Shown: positions 27,389-37,342, numbered from the stretch's first letter. The stretch is 64,000 nt of DNA from Pirellulales bacterium (GCA_016928165.1 JAFGLH010000262.1:1-64000), one strand, 5' to 3'. Numbers and translations: made by a program. Notes: generated by a model from the sequence alone, not told the origin.

Positions 27389-28201
27389 ATGTACTTCATC
27401 GAACCACACATACATATCGCTTCCCGGACGACCGACGACCTTCAGGCGATGGCCCGCGCCGGCTGCGTGGCGGTCGGCGAGCCGGCCTTCTGGATGGGCT
27501 ACGACCGGACCAGCGTCGGCAGCTTTTACGACTATTTTCGCCAGCTTACCGAATGGGAACCGACCCGGACGGCAAGATACGGCATGCGCCACTTCACTTG
27601 GATCGGCGTCAACGCCAAGGAGGCCGAAAACGTTTCCTTCGCCCGGGAGGTGATGGAGAAGATGCCCGAGTTCCTCGACTTGCCCGACGTGCTGGGCGTC
27701 GGCGAGATCGGCCTGAATAAATGCACCAGCAATGAGGTCGCCACGTTGACCGCGTTGATTGACATCGCGCTGGAGCGCGGCGAAATGATGCTCTTTCACA
27801 CGCCGCACCTGGAACACAAATTGATGGGCACGCGGATGATTCTCGATTTGTTGCGGAACGACAATCGCGTGAACCGCGACCGGGTGTGGATCGACCATTG
27901 CGAGGAACACACCATACGCCAAGTTCGCGACGAAGGGTATTGGGCCGGATTGACCCTTTATCCGACCACCAAGGTGACGCCGGAGCGGGCCGTCGACATG
28001 GTGGAAATCTACGGCCCCGAGCGGCTTTTGGTCACATCCTCGGCCGATTGGGGGCCTTCCGATCCGCTGGCGATTATCGCCTTCATGGCGGCCATGCGCA
28101 GCCGCGGACACGACGAATCGCTCATCCGCCGGATCGTCTACGATAATCCTCTCGAGTTCATGCGCCAGTGCGAACGATTTAAGTTCGGTGCCCCGCAGTA
28201 A
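27389..28201 (+). CDS. TatD family metal-dependent hydrolase
   Basis: EPHIHIASR, GVGEIGLNK, HTPH, IDHCEEHT, SSADWG metal-binding pattern. Confidence 0.85.
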   Translation: MYFIEPHIHIASRTTDDLQAMARAGCVAVGEPAFWMGYDRTSVGSFYDYFRQLTEWEPTRTARYGMRHFTWIGVNAKEAENVSFAREVMEKMPEFLDLPDVLGVGEIGLNKCTSNEVATLTALIDIALERGEMMLFHTPHLEHKLMGTRMILDLLRNDNRVNRDRVWIDHCEEHTIRQVRDEGYWAGLTLYPTTKVTPERAVDMVEIYGPERLLVTSSADWGPSDPLAIIAFMAAMRSRGHDESLIRRIVYDNPLEFMRQCERFKFGAPQ

Positions 28202-28225
28202 TGTCGCGTTAACCGGGGACCGTTA

Positions 28226-28375
28226 GTGCTTTGTCAAGACTAAAAATTGGGGCGCCACTGCTGGCTTGTCCAGCAGTGCAAGCACTTCGACCACTTCGAA
28301 ACACTGCTGGACAAGCCAGCAGTGGCACTCATTTCGACAGTCGAACCCCAAAATTAAATCTTGACGCAGCATTAG
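28226..28375. repeat. MITE-like nested inverted repeat; perfect 25-bp inner arms
   Basis: Inner: GCCACTGCTGGCTTGTCCAGCAGTG (28254-28278) / CACTGCTGGACAAGCCAGCAGTGGC (28302-28326); outer imperfect GTCAAGACTAAAAATTGGGG / CCCCAAAATTAAATCTTGAC. Confidence 0.88.
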
Positions 28376-28405
28376 TCTCCGGCTATTGCATATCGGATTC
28401 ATAAG

Positions 28406-29767
28406 CTATTTATTCTCACCGACAAAGACTTTATCCCCGTCTTTCAAGCTGCTTTCCGGAGCGAGGACGACTTGCTCTCCCTCTCCTTCGGCCAAGCCTT
28501 CGGCGATTTCGACTTGTTCGTCGTTCATCAGGCCGACCTCGACCTTTTGCAGCACGGCGCGGCCTCCGCGGATGACGAACAGCCGCCAGGAGTTGTCGGC
28601 CGTGCGGAACAACGCCGAGCGCGGAACCAACAGCGCCTTCGGCTGGTCGTCGGTCAGAATCTTTACGCGTACCCGATAGCCGATGCCCAGGCCGCGCTCG
28701 GCCAACAGGCGTTCGAGTTCGCCGTCGTCGAAGCGGACGATGACCTTCACCCGCTGCTGCTCGACGCCCAGCGAGCTGAGCTTTGTAAAGCCGGCGGGAT
28801 AGATGCGATGGACTTTCCCCCAAGCCCGGCCGACGGCCGGGCCGTAGATTTCCACCCGGTTGCCGACCTTCGCCGCAACCACGTCGAGGCTAAGCACGTC
28901 GGCCTCGATTTCCAGTTCCTCCAGCCGTCCGATTTCCAACAGAATCGTACCGGCCGAAAGGTATCGCTCGTTGGTGATCGGGCGGTCGAGCACGACGCCG
29001 TCGACCGGGCTGCGCATCTCTCCCCGTTCCTGGTCTAGCAACACCTGTCGCAGTTTGGCCTCGGCCTCGGCCTTTTGTTTTTCCAGCACCGCGCCGGAGA
29101 GCTTCTTGTGGTCGATGTACTGGAGGACCATCGAGGGCGTCAGGTCGGTGGCTGCGGCGACGGCGACCATCGCTGCGTGGACCAACTGGTCCTGCTTGTA
29201 ATCGACGTCGCTTTGCACCTGGCTCAGTTCCGCCCGTTCCAGTTCGTCCTGGGTCCGCGCGCCGGTGGCGGCGAGCTGTTTGACGCGGGCCAGATCATTT
29301 GCGGCGTATTTCAATTTGGCCGCGCCGGCGACCATCCGTTCGGCGGCGGCCTTGACGGTGGCGGCGGTCGATTTGACGAATTGCAGGGTTTGTTGGTAAG
29401 CGGTTCTCTCCACGGCGACGTCGGCGTTTTCGGCAATGCTCGCCTCCAGTCGGCCGACGACTGCGGCGGCCTGGTCGACGGCCAGTTGAAGGTCGCGGGG
29501 GACGATTCGGGCGACGACCTGGCCCTTCTTAACCGTCATCCCTTCGACCAGCGCGATCGGTTCGATTCGCCCGGTGATGGGCATGGTGATCAAGTAGGTT
29601 TGTGGCAGGCGGGTTTTCGCTTGCTCGTCGACGAACTTGACAATCGGACCGACTTTTGCCCGGGCCGCCTCGACGGCCGTGCCCGCGGAAAATCCGCCCC
29701 TGAGGGCGTAGACGATTACCGCCGCGATCAAGACGGCGGCGATGATTAGCCAACGATTGATTTTCAT
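28406..29767 (-). CDS. HlyD-family efflux periplasmic adaptor subunit
   Basis: MKINRWLIIAAVLIAAVIVYALRGG membrane anchor, coiled coil, MRSPVDGVVLDRPITNERYLSAGTILLEIG. Confidence 0.88.
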   Translation of the reverse strand: MKINRWLIIAAVLIAAVIVYALRGGFSAGTAVEAARAKVGPIVKFVDEQAKTRLPQTYLITMPITGRIEPIALVEGMTVKKGQVVARIVPRDLQLAVDQAAAVVGRLEASIAENADVAVERTAYQQTLQFVKSTAATVKAAAERMVAGAAKLKYAANDLARVKQLAATGARTQDELERAELSQVQSDVDYKQDQLVHAAMVAVAAATDLTPSMVLQYIDHKKLSGAVLEKQKAEAEAKLRQVLLDQERGEMRSPVDGVVLDRPITNERYLSAGTILLEIGRLEELEIEADVLSLDVVAAKVGNRVEIYGPAVGRAWGKVHRIYPAGFTKLSSLGVEQQRVKVIVRFDDGELERLLAERGLGIGYRVRVKILTDDQPKALLVPRSALFRTADNSWRLFVIRGGRAVLQKVEVGLMNDEQVEIAEGLAEGEGEQVVLAPESSLKDGDKVFVGENK

Positions 29768-29775
29768 GGTTGACG

Positions 29776-32151
29776 TTATTCCTGTATTTTTAAGGCGTCG
29801 AGCCAGTCCATTTTGTTGATCGACCGTTGCACGAACAAATGCGTAATCAGTCCGAAGATAATCGCCGTGACCATCGTCAGAATCCACAGTTCCGGCGCGG
29901 CGACGATCGGCATGCGGAACAGGTCGCTGGCGTATGCCTCGGCCGTGGCGAGCATGAGCAGGTATCCCAGCGGCATACCCAGCAGCGTTCCCAGAATAGT
30001 CGTAATCATGCTCTCGCGGAACAGCAGGCCGCCGACCCGCCAGGGTCCGTAGCCGAGCACGCGGAGCGTGGCCACCTCGCGCTGCCGCTCGGCCAGGCTG
30101 ACCAGCGAGGCGTTCAGGATGCTGCCGAAAAAGACGATGCCGGCGAAAAGCACCAGCAAGAGGATGAAGATCGACTGCGTTTCCAGGACGGTTTCCAGGT
30201 TTTCGATCATGTCTGCCCGCGCGGCGACCGTCTGCACGGCGGGCAAATTTTTCAACGCCCTGTACAATGCTCCTCGGCTGGCCGGATCTCGCTGGACGGC
30301 CAACTGCACGCCGCTGACGGCGTACTCCTCATAGACCAATCGGCTGAGGTATTTTATATCGGCGTAGACGGCCGTGCCCAGATAGCTGTCGGAGATTTCC
30401 ACCACCGGCACGTATCGCAGACGCTTCTGGCCCTTGACCGGCTCGAAGCCGACCAGACTGCCGCGGCCGACGCCCAACGCGTCGGCCAGTTGTCGGCTCA
30501 TCACCAACCCGCGGGCGGGAATACGGAGCCGCCGCCCCGCGGCGTCGCGGGGGACGGTCAGCACGGCGTCGCGGATCAGTCCGGTGACGGCCCCTTTCTT
30601 TCGCCGCCAGCCGTTTATAAACGTGCAGGCGACGTTCAACGTCGGCTCGGCGCGGTCGACGCCGGGCAGCCTGACCGCTTCGTCCAGCGCGTCGCGGCCC
30701 CGTTCGTCGTTGAACGTCAGGTCGACGTCGCTCCGCATGATCCGATGGAATTGGAAGTCGATCAGCTCGTCGATCGACAGTTGCATCATAAAGGCGTTGA
30801 TCAGCACGCAGGCGCCCATCGCCGCGGCGAAGACGCAGGCGGCGGTCCGCAGCCGGCTCCGCGTCGCGTTTCGCAGGACCATCCGCCAGCCGGAGCCGAG
30901 CGAACGCCAGAGCCATCCGACCCGCTCGATTAGGATAGCGCCGCCGCGTCTGGGAGGGCTTGGGCGCATGGCCTCGGCCGGATGGAGCCGCAGCACCGCC
31001 CGGCTGCCGCGAAAGCTGCCCAGCGCCGCGCATCCGGTGCTGACCAACATGCCGATCGCGAAAACGCCCCAGTACGGCCGGCTGGGCAACTCGGGAAACT
31101 GGTAAAAACGGCTGTAAAGATCGGTCAACAGCCGGGCCAGCCACCAGCCGAGGCCGCAGCCGAGCAGCCCGCCGGCAACGCCCACGATCAAGCCGAATTT
31201 GAGAAAGTGCCAAAATATTTGCAGGTCGCCGTAGCCGAGCGCCTTGAGCGTGCCGACCACGATCCGTTGCTGTTGGGCCAAACGGGCCAACAATACGTTC
31301 AGCACCAGCGCCGCTACGGCAAGGAAAATGCACGGCGTCACCACGGCGAAGGTTTCCAGCCCCTGAATTTCCTGGGTGAGAAATTTGTTCGACAGTTGGT
31401 CTTCCAAGGGGGTGGTCGTGAAGACGCCGTAAGGCGCGAGCATTTCCTCGGCCCGGCGGAGGACTTCGCGCGGATCGCCGCCGGCCGCCGCGCTGAGCCG
31501 GCCGAGAACCTGATTGGCCGATCCCTCAAAATCGAACACTTCCTCGGCGTAGGTCCGCTTCATGTAGAAGACGCCGAACCGCCTGTCGTCCGGGACTATC
31601 GCCCCCGGACCAATCAGGTAGACGAACTCGCTGCTGATGGCCGTCCCCACGATGAACAATTCCTGCTGCTGGTTGTTCAGCAACATGCGGATCCACTGGC
31701 CGGGACGCAGGCGATGGGCCTCGGCGAACTTCTCGTTGACGATCACCTCGTTGTCGCGCCGGGCGGTGAAATAACTACCCTCGCGGATAACGATGTCGTT
31801 TATGACCGGACGGCGACGGTCGGGCAAGGAATAGACCTGCCCGATGATCGGTTCGATCATGCCCGGCAAATCGACGGTGACGGCGTGTTGGATCCGCGGC
31901 CGCAGCTTGGCCACTTCCGGCATCTCTTCCAGTGGTTTCAGTTCGGCCAGGGGGGCCTTTCTCAGTTCGACGGAAAAATCGGCCATCCGGCACTGGGAGT
32001 AATACAACTGCTTGGCGTCGGCCAAGTTGATGTACGCCGAGACCATTGTGACCAGGCAGGTCACGCCCACCACGATGATGCCCCCCACGGCGAGCAACAT
32101 GCCCAGATGCCCTCGTGCCTCGCGGAGCAGTTTGCGGTCGAGCACTTTCAT
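29776..32151 (-). CDS. FtsX-like ABC transporter permease
   Basis: Start MKVLDRKLLREARGHLGMLL; two FtsX-type TM modules (ERQREVATLRVLGYG). Confidence 0.9.
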   Translation of the reverse strand: MKVLDRKLLREARGHLGMLLAVGGIIVVGVTCLVTMVSAYINLADAKQLYYSQCRMADFSVELRKAPLAELKPLEEMPEVAKLRPRIQHAVTVDLPGMIEPIIGQVYSLPDRRRPVINDIVIREGSYFTARRDNEVIVNEKFAEAHRLRPGQWIRMLLNNQQQELFIVGTAISSEFVYLIGPGAIVPDDRRFGVFYMKRTYAEEVFDFEGSANQVLGRLSAAAGGDPREVLRRAEEMLAPYGVFTTTPLEDQLSNKFLTQEIQGLETFAVVTPCIFLAVAALVLNVLLARLAQQQRIVVGTLKALGYGDLQIFWHFLKFGLIVGVAGGLLGCGLGWWLARLLTDLYSRFYQFPELPSRPYWGVFAIGMLVSTGCAALGSFRGSRAVLRLHPAEAMRPSPPRRGGAILIERVGWLWRSLGSGWRMVLRNATRSRLRTAACVFAAAMGACVLINAFMMQLSIDELIDFQFHRIMRSDVDLTFNDERGRDALDEAVRLPGVDRAEPTLNVACTFINGWRRKKGAVTGLIRDAVLTVPRDAAGRRLRIPARGLVMSRQLADALGVGRGSLVGFEPVKGQKRLRYVPVVEISDSYLGTAVYADIKYLSRLVYEEYAVSGVQLAVQRDPASRGALYRALKNLPAVQTVAARADMIENLETVLETQSIFILLLVLFAGIVFFGSILNASLVSLAERQREVATLRVLGYGPWRVGGLLFRESMITTILGTLLGMPLGYLLMLATAEAYASDLFRMPIVAAPELWILTMVTAIIFGLITHLFVQRSINKMDWLDALKIQE

Positions 32152-32182
32152 GGACGGGGACCGTTGCTCAAGTGTGAACACA

Positions 32183-32914
32183 TTACCAGACCACATCCTC
32201 CGGCGGCAGCGGCTGCGGATTGTCGTGCAATTCGACGATCTGACCGCTGCGGAGCCGCACAACGCGGTCGGCCACCTGGGCGATGGCCGCGTTGTGGGTA
32301 ATCAAGATGACCGTCCTGCCTAATTGTTGCTTCAGGTCGACCAGGATCCGCAGCACTCGCTTGCCGGTGGCGAAATCGAGCGCCCCGGTCGGCTCGTCGC
32401 ACAACAGCAGGGTAGGGTTCTTTGCCATCGCCCGGGCTATCGCCACCCGCTGTTGCTCGCCGCCGGAAAGCTGCGAGGGAAAATGGTCCTTTCGGTCGTT
32501 CATGTCGACCAGCCTCAACGCCTCGATCACATCCATCGGCTCCCGGCTCAGTTCGGTCGAAACCATCACGTTTTCCAGCGCGGTGAGGTTCGGCACCAAG
32601 TTGTAGAACTGAAAGACGAAGCCGACCGTATCGCGGCGGTAGCGGGTCAACTCGGCGGCCGAGAAGGCGGTGATCTCGCGGTCCTCGAACCAGACGCGGC
32701 CGGAGGTGACCGAATCCAGTCCGCCGACCAGATTCAGGATCGTCGTTTTTCCCGACCCGCTGGGGCCGACCATTACCAGGAACTCGCCGGCGAACACCTC
32801 CAGCGAAACGTCGCGGAGCGCCTCGACCTTGACTTCGCCCATCTGAAACGTCTTGTCGACGTTTTGCAGGCGGAGCAAAATGCGGCGCGGTTGGTCGGAC
32901 GTTACGGTCATCGT
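32183..32914 (-). CDS. ABC transporter ATP-binding protein (LolD/MacB-like)
   Basis: GPSGSGKTTILNLVGGLD, LSGGEQQRVAIARAM, LLCDEPTGALD. Confidence 0.94.
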   Translation of the reverse strand, partial: TMTVTSDQPRRILLRLQNVDKTFQMGEVKVEALRDVSLEVFAGEFLVMVGPSGSGKTTILNLVGGLDSVTSGRVWFEDREITAFSAAELTRYRRDTVGFVFQFYNLVPNLTALENVMVSTELSREPMDVIEALRLVDMNDRKDHFPSQLSGGEQQRVAIARAMAKNPTLLLCDEPTGALDFATGKRVLRILVDLKQQLGRTVILITHNAAIAQVADRVVRLRSGQIVELHDNPQPLPPEDVVW

Positions 32915-33084
32915 CAATTTCAAGAATCGCGTGGCACGGCCGAGGGCGGCCGTGCTGCACAATAAAGGTTTCCAACCGCAGTACCCCTATAAAGAGGGTA
33001 GATTATGAGCAGGCGGTAGGCAAAATGTGATTATAGTAAAAAAACCTTGTGCAGGCAAAATCGTCATTACCGGGAGATTCGTCA

Positions 33085-33885
33085 ATGCATATCGCCTATA
33101 TACAATTCGCCCCGGCCTTGGCGGATTTGGAAGCAACGCTCGAACGGCTTCGCCCTTTTCTGGAAAAATGTGCGAACGCCGATCTGATCGTCCTGCCCGA
33201 ACTGTGCAACTCGGGCTACAACTTCTCTTCCCGCAAGCAGGCGGCGGCCGCCGCCGAGCCGTACCGGCGGAGTCGGTTCATCGACGTCCTCGTCGAGCAT
33301 TGTCGCCAGCGCGACTGTCGCGTCGTATCGGGCTTCAACGAACGGGACGGAGATACGCTTTTCAACGCCGCCGTTCTGATCGGCCCCGACGGACCGCTGG
33401 GGCGATACCGGAAGCTCCACCTGTTCAAGGACGAAAAGGACATTTTCGCGCCCGGCGACCTGGGGTTGCCCGTCTTCGACGTCGGAATGGCGAAGATCGG
33501 CATGTTGGTCTGCTTCGATTGGATTTTTCCCGAGACTTGGCGGGTGCTGACGCTTCGCGGGGCGGAGATTATTTGTCACGCGGCGAATCTGGTGCTGCCG
33601 GGCATGGCGCAGCGGGCCGTGCCGGTGCAGGCGATGATGAACCGGGTATTCGTCGTCACCGCCAACCGCGTAGGCGCGGAAGGCAGGTTGACATTCACCG
33701 GGGCGTCGCTGATCGTCGATCCGTTGGGCGAGGTGCTGGCCGCCGCGCCCCAAGAGGGACCGCACGCGGCCGTCGTCGAGATCAATCCGCTACGGGCGCG
33801 GGACAAAATGGTCACGCCACGGAACCACCTGATTTCCGATCGTCGCCCCGCGGAATACGCGGCGTTGGTGAAGTCGCCCGAGTAG
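33085..33885 (+). CDS. carbon-nitrogen hydrolase (nitrilase superfamily)
   Basis: VLPELCNSGY, RKLHLF, GMLVCFDWIFPETWR (Glu-Lys-Cys triad). Confidence 0.92.
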   Translation: MHIAYIQFAPALADLEATLERLRPFLEKCANADLIVLPELCNSGYNFSSRKQAAAAAEPYRRSRFIDVLVEHCRQRDCRVVSGFNERDGDTLFNAAVLIGPDGPLGRYRKLHLFKDEKDIFAPGDLGLPVFDVGMAKIGMLVCFDWIFPETWRVLTLRGAEIICHAANLVLPGMAQRAVPVQAMMNRVFVVTANRVGAEGRLTFTGASLIVDPLGEVLAAAPQEGPHAAVVEINPLRARDKMVTPRNHLISDRRPAEYAALVKSPE

Positions 33886-34063
33886 CGGCGGATGGAATTG
33901 TCGTCGCGCGCGTCGCCCGATAGTCGCAACAAGACCACGGCCGCGCGGAGACGGTCCACGCGACCGGCTCGGTGATGCCGATCAAGAACACCAGGTTCGG
34001 CGGAAACTGCCCTGGTATCGCCATACTCAAGCATAGCTTTTTCCGGCTTTCGCGGGGGGGCGG

Positions 34064-34951
34064 CTATTTTTCAAGCGAGGCGTTCAACTTCCGCCAGACG
34101 GCAATCGATGCGGCCAAGTTTTCCCGCCTGTCGCCGGGGACCAGATAGCCTTGCAGGCCGATCGGACCGGAATAATGGACTTCGTCCAACGCTTTCAGCA
34201 CTCGGGCGACGTCGAAGTCGCCTTCGCCGAGCCGTTGTATCAAGCGGTCCCAGCCCATCTCGTTCGTCTCGCCTCGGTCGGCCCCGTTGATGCTGACCAG
34301 GAACAAGTGCGGCGCCGCTTCGCGGATGCACCGTTCAAGGTTCTTTTCGTCGTCGATCTTGAGGAAATGGCAGAGGTTGAAAGCGATGCCGAGGTTTTTT
34401 CGCTCCACTTTTTTTACCAATCGCAGTCCGTCCTCGACGCGTTCGACGTAGTTGGATCTGTGCGGATAGAAGGCCGCGCGCAGCCCGGCGCCGGCGGCCA
34501 TGTCGGCGATCTCGCGGGCGATCTTTACGGCCCGCTCGTCGTGGGCGTCGGAGGAGGGCCTGCCGCCGACGACGCTCAGCCAGAGGACGACTTCGCGCCC
34601 CTTGAGCTGCTCGACGGCGGTTTTCAGTTCGGCATCGTAGGGCGGTTTTTTCGGATCGACGTTCATCGACGTAAACACGCAATACATCTTAAGACCCTGC
34701 TCGTCGAGCGCCTCGAGCATTTCGGGTATCCGCTTCAGACCGGAGTAGCCGATGCCGTCGTAGCCAAGTTCCTTCAACATCCGGGCCTGCTCTTCGAGCG
34801 GGACTTCGCCGCGCCCGGCGCCGTTGTCGAAGGCGAAGAAGGGCCATTTCGGCTTCGCGTCGGAGGCGCCGTCGGCGGCCGCAGCGAGCGGCAAGAATGT
34901 CAGGCACAGTGCGAAGACGGCGGAAAATCGAAAAATCGCTCTCTTAGACAT
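34064..34951 (-). CDS. sugar phosphate isomerase/epimerase (TIM barrel), secreted
   Basis: Signal peptide; LKELGYDGIGYSG, LGIAFNLCHFLK. Confidence 0.82.
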   Translation of the reverse strand: MSKRAIFRFSAVFALCLTFLPLAAAADGASDAKPKWPFFAFDNGAGRGEVPLEEQARMLKELGYDGIGYSGLKRIPEMLEALDEQGLKMYCVFTSMNVDPKKPPYDAELKTAVEQLKGREVVLWLSVVGGRPSSDAHDERAVKIAREIADMAAGAGLRAAFYPHRSNYVERVEDGLRLVKKVERKNLGIAFNLCHFLKIDDEKNLERCIREAAPHLFLVSINGADRGETNEMGWDRLIQRLGEGDFDVARVLKALDEVHYSGPIGLQGYLVPGDRRENLAASIAVWRKLNASLEK

Positions 34952-35040
34952 GGTGACACTCCTGATGTTTTATTGCAGTCGGAAAACGTCCGCCGGCTGC
35001 GTCCGGCGGGTTTGAAGCGCGCAATGATGTCCGCTCTTGC

Positions 35041-35062
35041 CCCCGCGAGCGCAGTCGCGGGG
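35041..35062. repeat. CCCCGCGA/TCGCGGGG hairpin
   Basis: CCCCGCGA GCGCAG TCGCGGGG; related to 47759-47780. Confidence 0.6.
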
Positions 35063-35118
35063 CGTTGTTCCATCATGTTGGGGCAACAGTTGAACTGCCG
35101 CCTCAGCAAAGCGGACGT

Positions 35119-35190
35119 AAACGTTCACGGGCTGGGGAGTGGCACATTTTTTCGCCCTTTCAAGTGCGAAAAATGTGCCTATCCCCCCTT
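35119..35190. repeat. dispersed palindromic repeat, family 1, copy C
   Basis: AACGTTCACGGGCTGGGGAGTGGCACATTTTTTCGCCCTTTCAAGTGCGAAAAATGTGCCTATCCCCC. Confidence 0.85.
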
Positions 35191-35197
35191 CACCGCC

Positions 35198-36550
35198 TTA
35201 CGCCGACGCCCAATTGCGGGCCGGCGGCAAGGCAAGCATCCCGTTCGCCTCGTCGTCGCCGATGAAACGTTCTTTGTCGGGATCCCATTCCAGCTTTCGG
35301 CCCAACCGGATGGCGATTTGCGCCAGATGTCCCAGCGAGGCGGTTCGATGCCCGACTTCGGCGTCTTCGAGGGTTTGGCCGCGTGTTTTCACGGCGTCGA
35401 GGAAATCGCGCTTCTCATGCTTCAGCGGGAAGTGTAGTTCATCGGGACCGATCTTGGAGGCCAACAGCGATTTCGGCTCGGCCTCCAGCGGCGTGCCCCC
35501 ATAGCTGGCTTGCACCCAACCTTCCTCTCCCTCGAAGCGCGTATGGGGGCGGCCGGAATCGGTTTTACAGTTCAGCGTCACGCCGTCGGCGAATGTGCAG
35601 GTAAAATCAAAATCATTGCAGCAATCCCACAGGCTTCCCGGGGGTGGACATGCGCCGCTTCCCTCGACGGCCGTCGGACCGGTGCGGTCGGTGCCGTGAC
35701 CCCATTGAGCAATGTCGTTCAGGTGCGTCGTCCAGTTGAGGATCATCCCGTCGCAGTAGTCGCGAATGTTCATCCAGCCGGGCCGCGCGTAGCCCTTGAT
35801 CGGATGCACTCGTTGTTCGGTGTATGGACGCGCATGCGCCGGGCCTTGCCAAAAGTCATAGTCCAACTCCTCGGGGACGGGCATCTCGACAAACGGCGGC
35901 GATTCGTCGGCCCCCATCGGCACCGTGGTAAAAATCTTCCGCAGCTTGCCGATCCGGCCGTTGCGGACCAACTCCACCGCGCAATGAAAATTCTTTCGGG
36001 AACGGAACTCGCTGTCGGTGCGAAATACTCTCTTCTGCTTGGCGACCAAATCGGCCAGCAAACGGCCCTCGGCGATACTACGGGTGAGCGGCTTTTCGCA
36101 GCAAACGTCCTTGCCCGCATCGACCGCCATCATGGAAATCGGCACGTGCCAGTGGTCGGGCGTGCTGATCATCACGGCATCCACGTCGTCGCGGTCGAGC
36201 ACCGCGCGAAAATCGACGTAACGAGGGCATTTGGGGACCTTGAATATCCGCTTTTTATTGCCCTTGTGATAATCGAATACTCGTTGGTCCGTGACGTTGA
36301 GCCGCCAGCGGTCAACGTCGCACAGGGCCGCCACTTCGCTGTCCGGTTGATCGATGAAGTATGGTAGGTTATAGGCCAGCACCTGGCGACCGACGCCGAT
36401 CATGCCCACCGTGATCCGATTGCTCGGGGCCGCAGCGTCCTCCAGGCCGAGCGCCCGGGCGGGCACAATCGACGGCGCGGCGCAGGCGGCCGCCGCCGCC
36501 GAGGAGGCTTTCAGAAATGATCGCCGCGAAAAACATCGTTTGTCGTGCAT
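35198..36550 (-). CDS. Gfo/Idh/MocA family oxidoreductase with TAT signal
   Basis: CFSRRSFLKASSAAAAACAAP; GMIGVGRQ, CEKPLTRS. Confidence 0.92.
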   Translation of the reverse strand: MHDKRCFSRRSFLKASSAAAAACAAPSIVPARALGLEDAAAPSNRITVGMIGVGRQVLAYNLPYFIDQPDSEVAALCDVDRWRLNVTDQRVFDYHKGNKKRIFKVPKCPRYVDFRAVLDRDDVDAVMISTPDHWHVPISMMAVDAGKDVCCEKPLTRSIAEGRLLADLVAKQKRVFRTDSEFRSRKNFHCAVELVRNGRIGKLRKIFTTVPMGADESPPFVEMPVPEELDYDFWQGPAHARPYTEQRVHPIKGYARPGWMNIRDYCDGMILNWTTHLNDIAQWGHGTDRTGPTAVEGSGACPPPGSLWDCCNDFDFTCTFADGVTLNCKTDSGRPHTRFEGEEGWVQASYGGTPLEAEPKSLLASKIGPDELHFPLKHEKRDFLDAVKTRGQTLEDAEVGHRTASLGHLAQIAIRLGRKLEWDPDKERFIGDDEANGMLALPPARNWASA

Positions 36551-36594
36551 GGTATTCCTTTCAATTTTTATTATAACCTTTCACGGTCCGGGGT

Positions 36595-37164
36595 CTACCG
36601 CTCGGGTCTCGACTTAATCAAGTAAAGCAGAACTAGGAAATCGTAGACCGCGTGGACCACGATCGGCACCAGCAGGTTGCCGGTCGCCATCCAAATGCCG
36701 CCCAGATAGATGCCGATCAGTCCGGCCAATACGGCATAGGCGGGCGTAATCGTATGCAACAGTCCGAAGAGGACGGCAGCCGCCGACAGTCCGATCCACG
36801 GCCCGGACGGATCGCCGATCCACTCGCACAACCCCGATTGCACAACGCCGCGAAAAAGGGTCTCCTCGCCCAGCCCGGCAAAGGCCGAAATAACCGCCAA
36901 CTGCGCCGGCCGGCATTGACGAAACAGCGGAAGGATCATCTCGTCGATCAGCCGAACGATCTCTTTCAGCGGTCCCAGCGGAAATTTTATCGACAGCCAG
37001 AACAGCGCCAGCGGAGGCGCCGTGGCGACCAGCGCCAGCAACGCGTCTTGCGCCTTGAAGCTGAAGGTCTTCAAAGGCTCTATTCCCAGAAGCCATCCGA
37101 GGGCGATCGCGAGGACGAAAATTCCCCCCTCGAACGCCGCCGCCACTAGGGGGAAGTGTTTCAT
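36595..37164 (-). CDS. CPBP family intramembrane metalloprotease
   Basis: AGLGEETLFRGVVQSGL (EExxxR) and VHAVYDF motifs. Confidence 0.9.
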   Translation of the reverse strand: MKHFPLVAAAFEGGIFVLAIALGWLLGIEPLKTFSFKAQDALLALVATAPPLALFWLSIKFPLGPLKEIVRLIDEMILPLFRQCRPAQLAVISAFAGLGEETLFRGVVQSGLCEWIGDPSGPWIGLSAAAVLFGLLHTITPAYAVLAGLIGIYLGGIWMATGNLLVPIVVHAVYDFLVLLYLIKSRPER

Positions 37165-37229
37165 GAATGGGACTTCCTAGATTCAGGGCGCTGACCATTA
37201 TCACATTGAATCGGCCGATCCGCCAGCAT

Positions 37230-37295
37230 GTTTAGCAGCCGCCGGTGCGGCGGTTTGCGACGGAACCGGGCCGACGTTCCGTCGGCCGAGAAATT
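37230..37295. repeat. GTTTAGCAGCCGCC element
   Basis: Shares GTTTAGCAGCCGCC-GCGRCGG-TTGC with 58617-58683. Confidence 0.65.
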
Positions 37296-37313
37296 ACCGA
37301 ATGTCCCCGATCC

Positions 37314-37342
37314 TTGACGCTCCCCCGCCCGACTGATAAACT
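37314..37342 (+). promoter_or_regulatory. putative sigma70-type promoter of ppdK
   Basis: TTGACG - 17 bp - TAAACT, 45 bp upstream of ATG 37387. Confidence 0.4.

Noticed and set aside
28406-32914. Novel secretion/efflux system
   Set aside because: HlyD adaptor, FtsX-type permease and LolD/MacB-like ATPase form a known tripartite ABC arrangement
33812-34030. 72-aa minus ORF after the nitrilase gene
   Set aside because: Overlaps the nitrilase 3' end; no family resemblance; could be a remnant but I cannot support it
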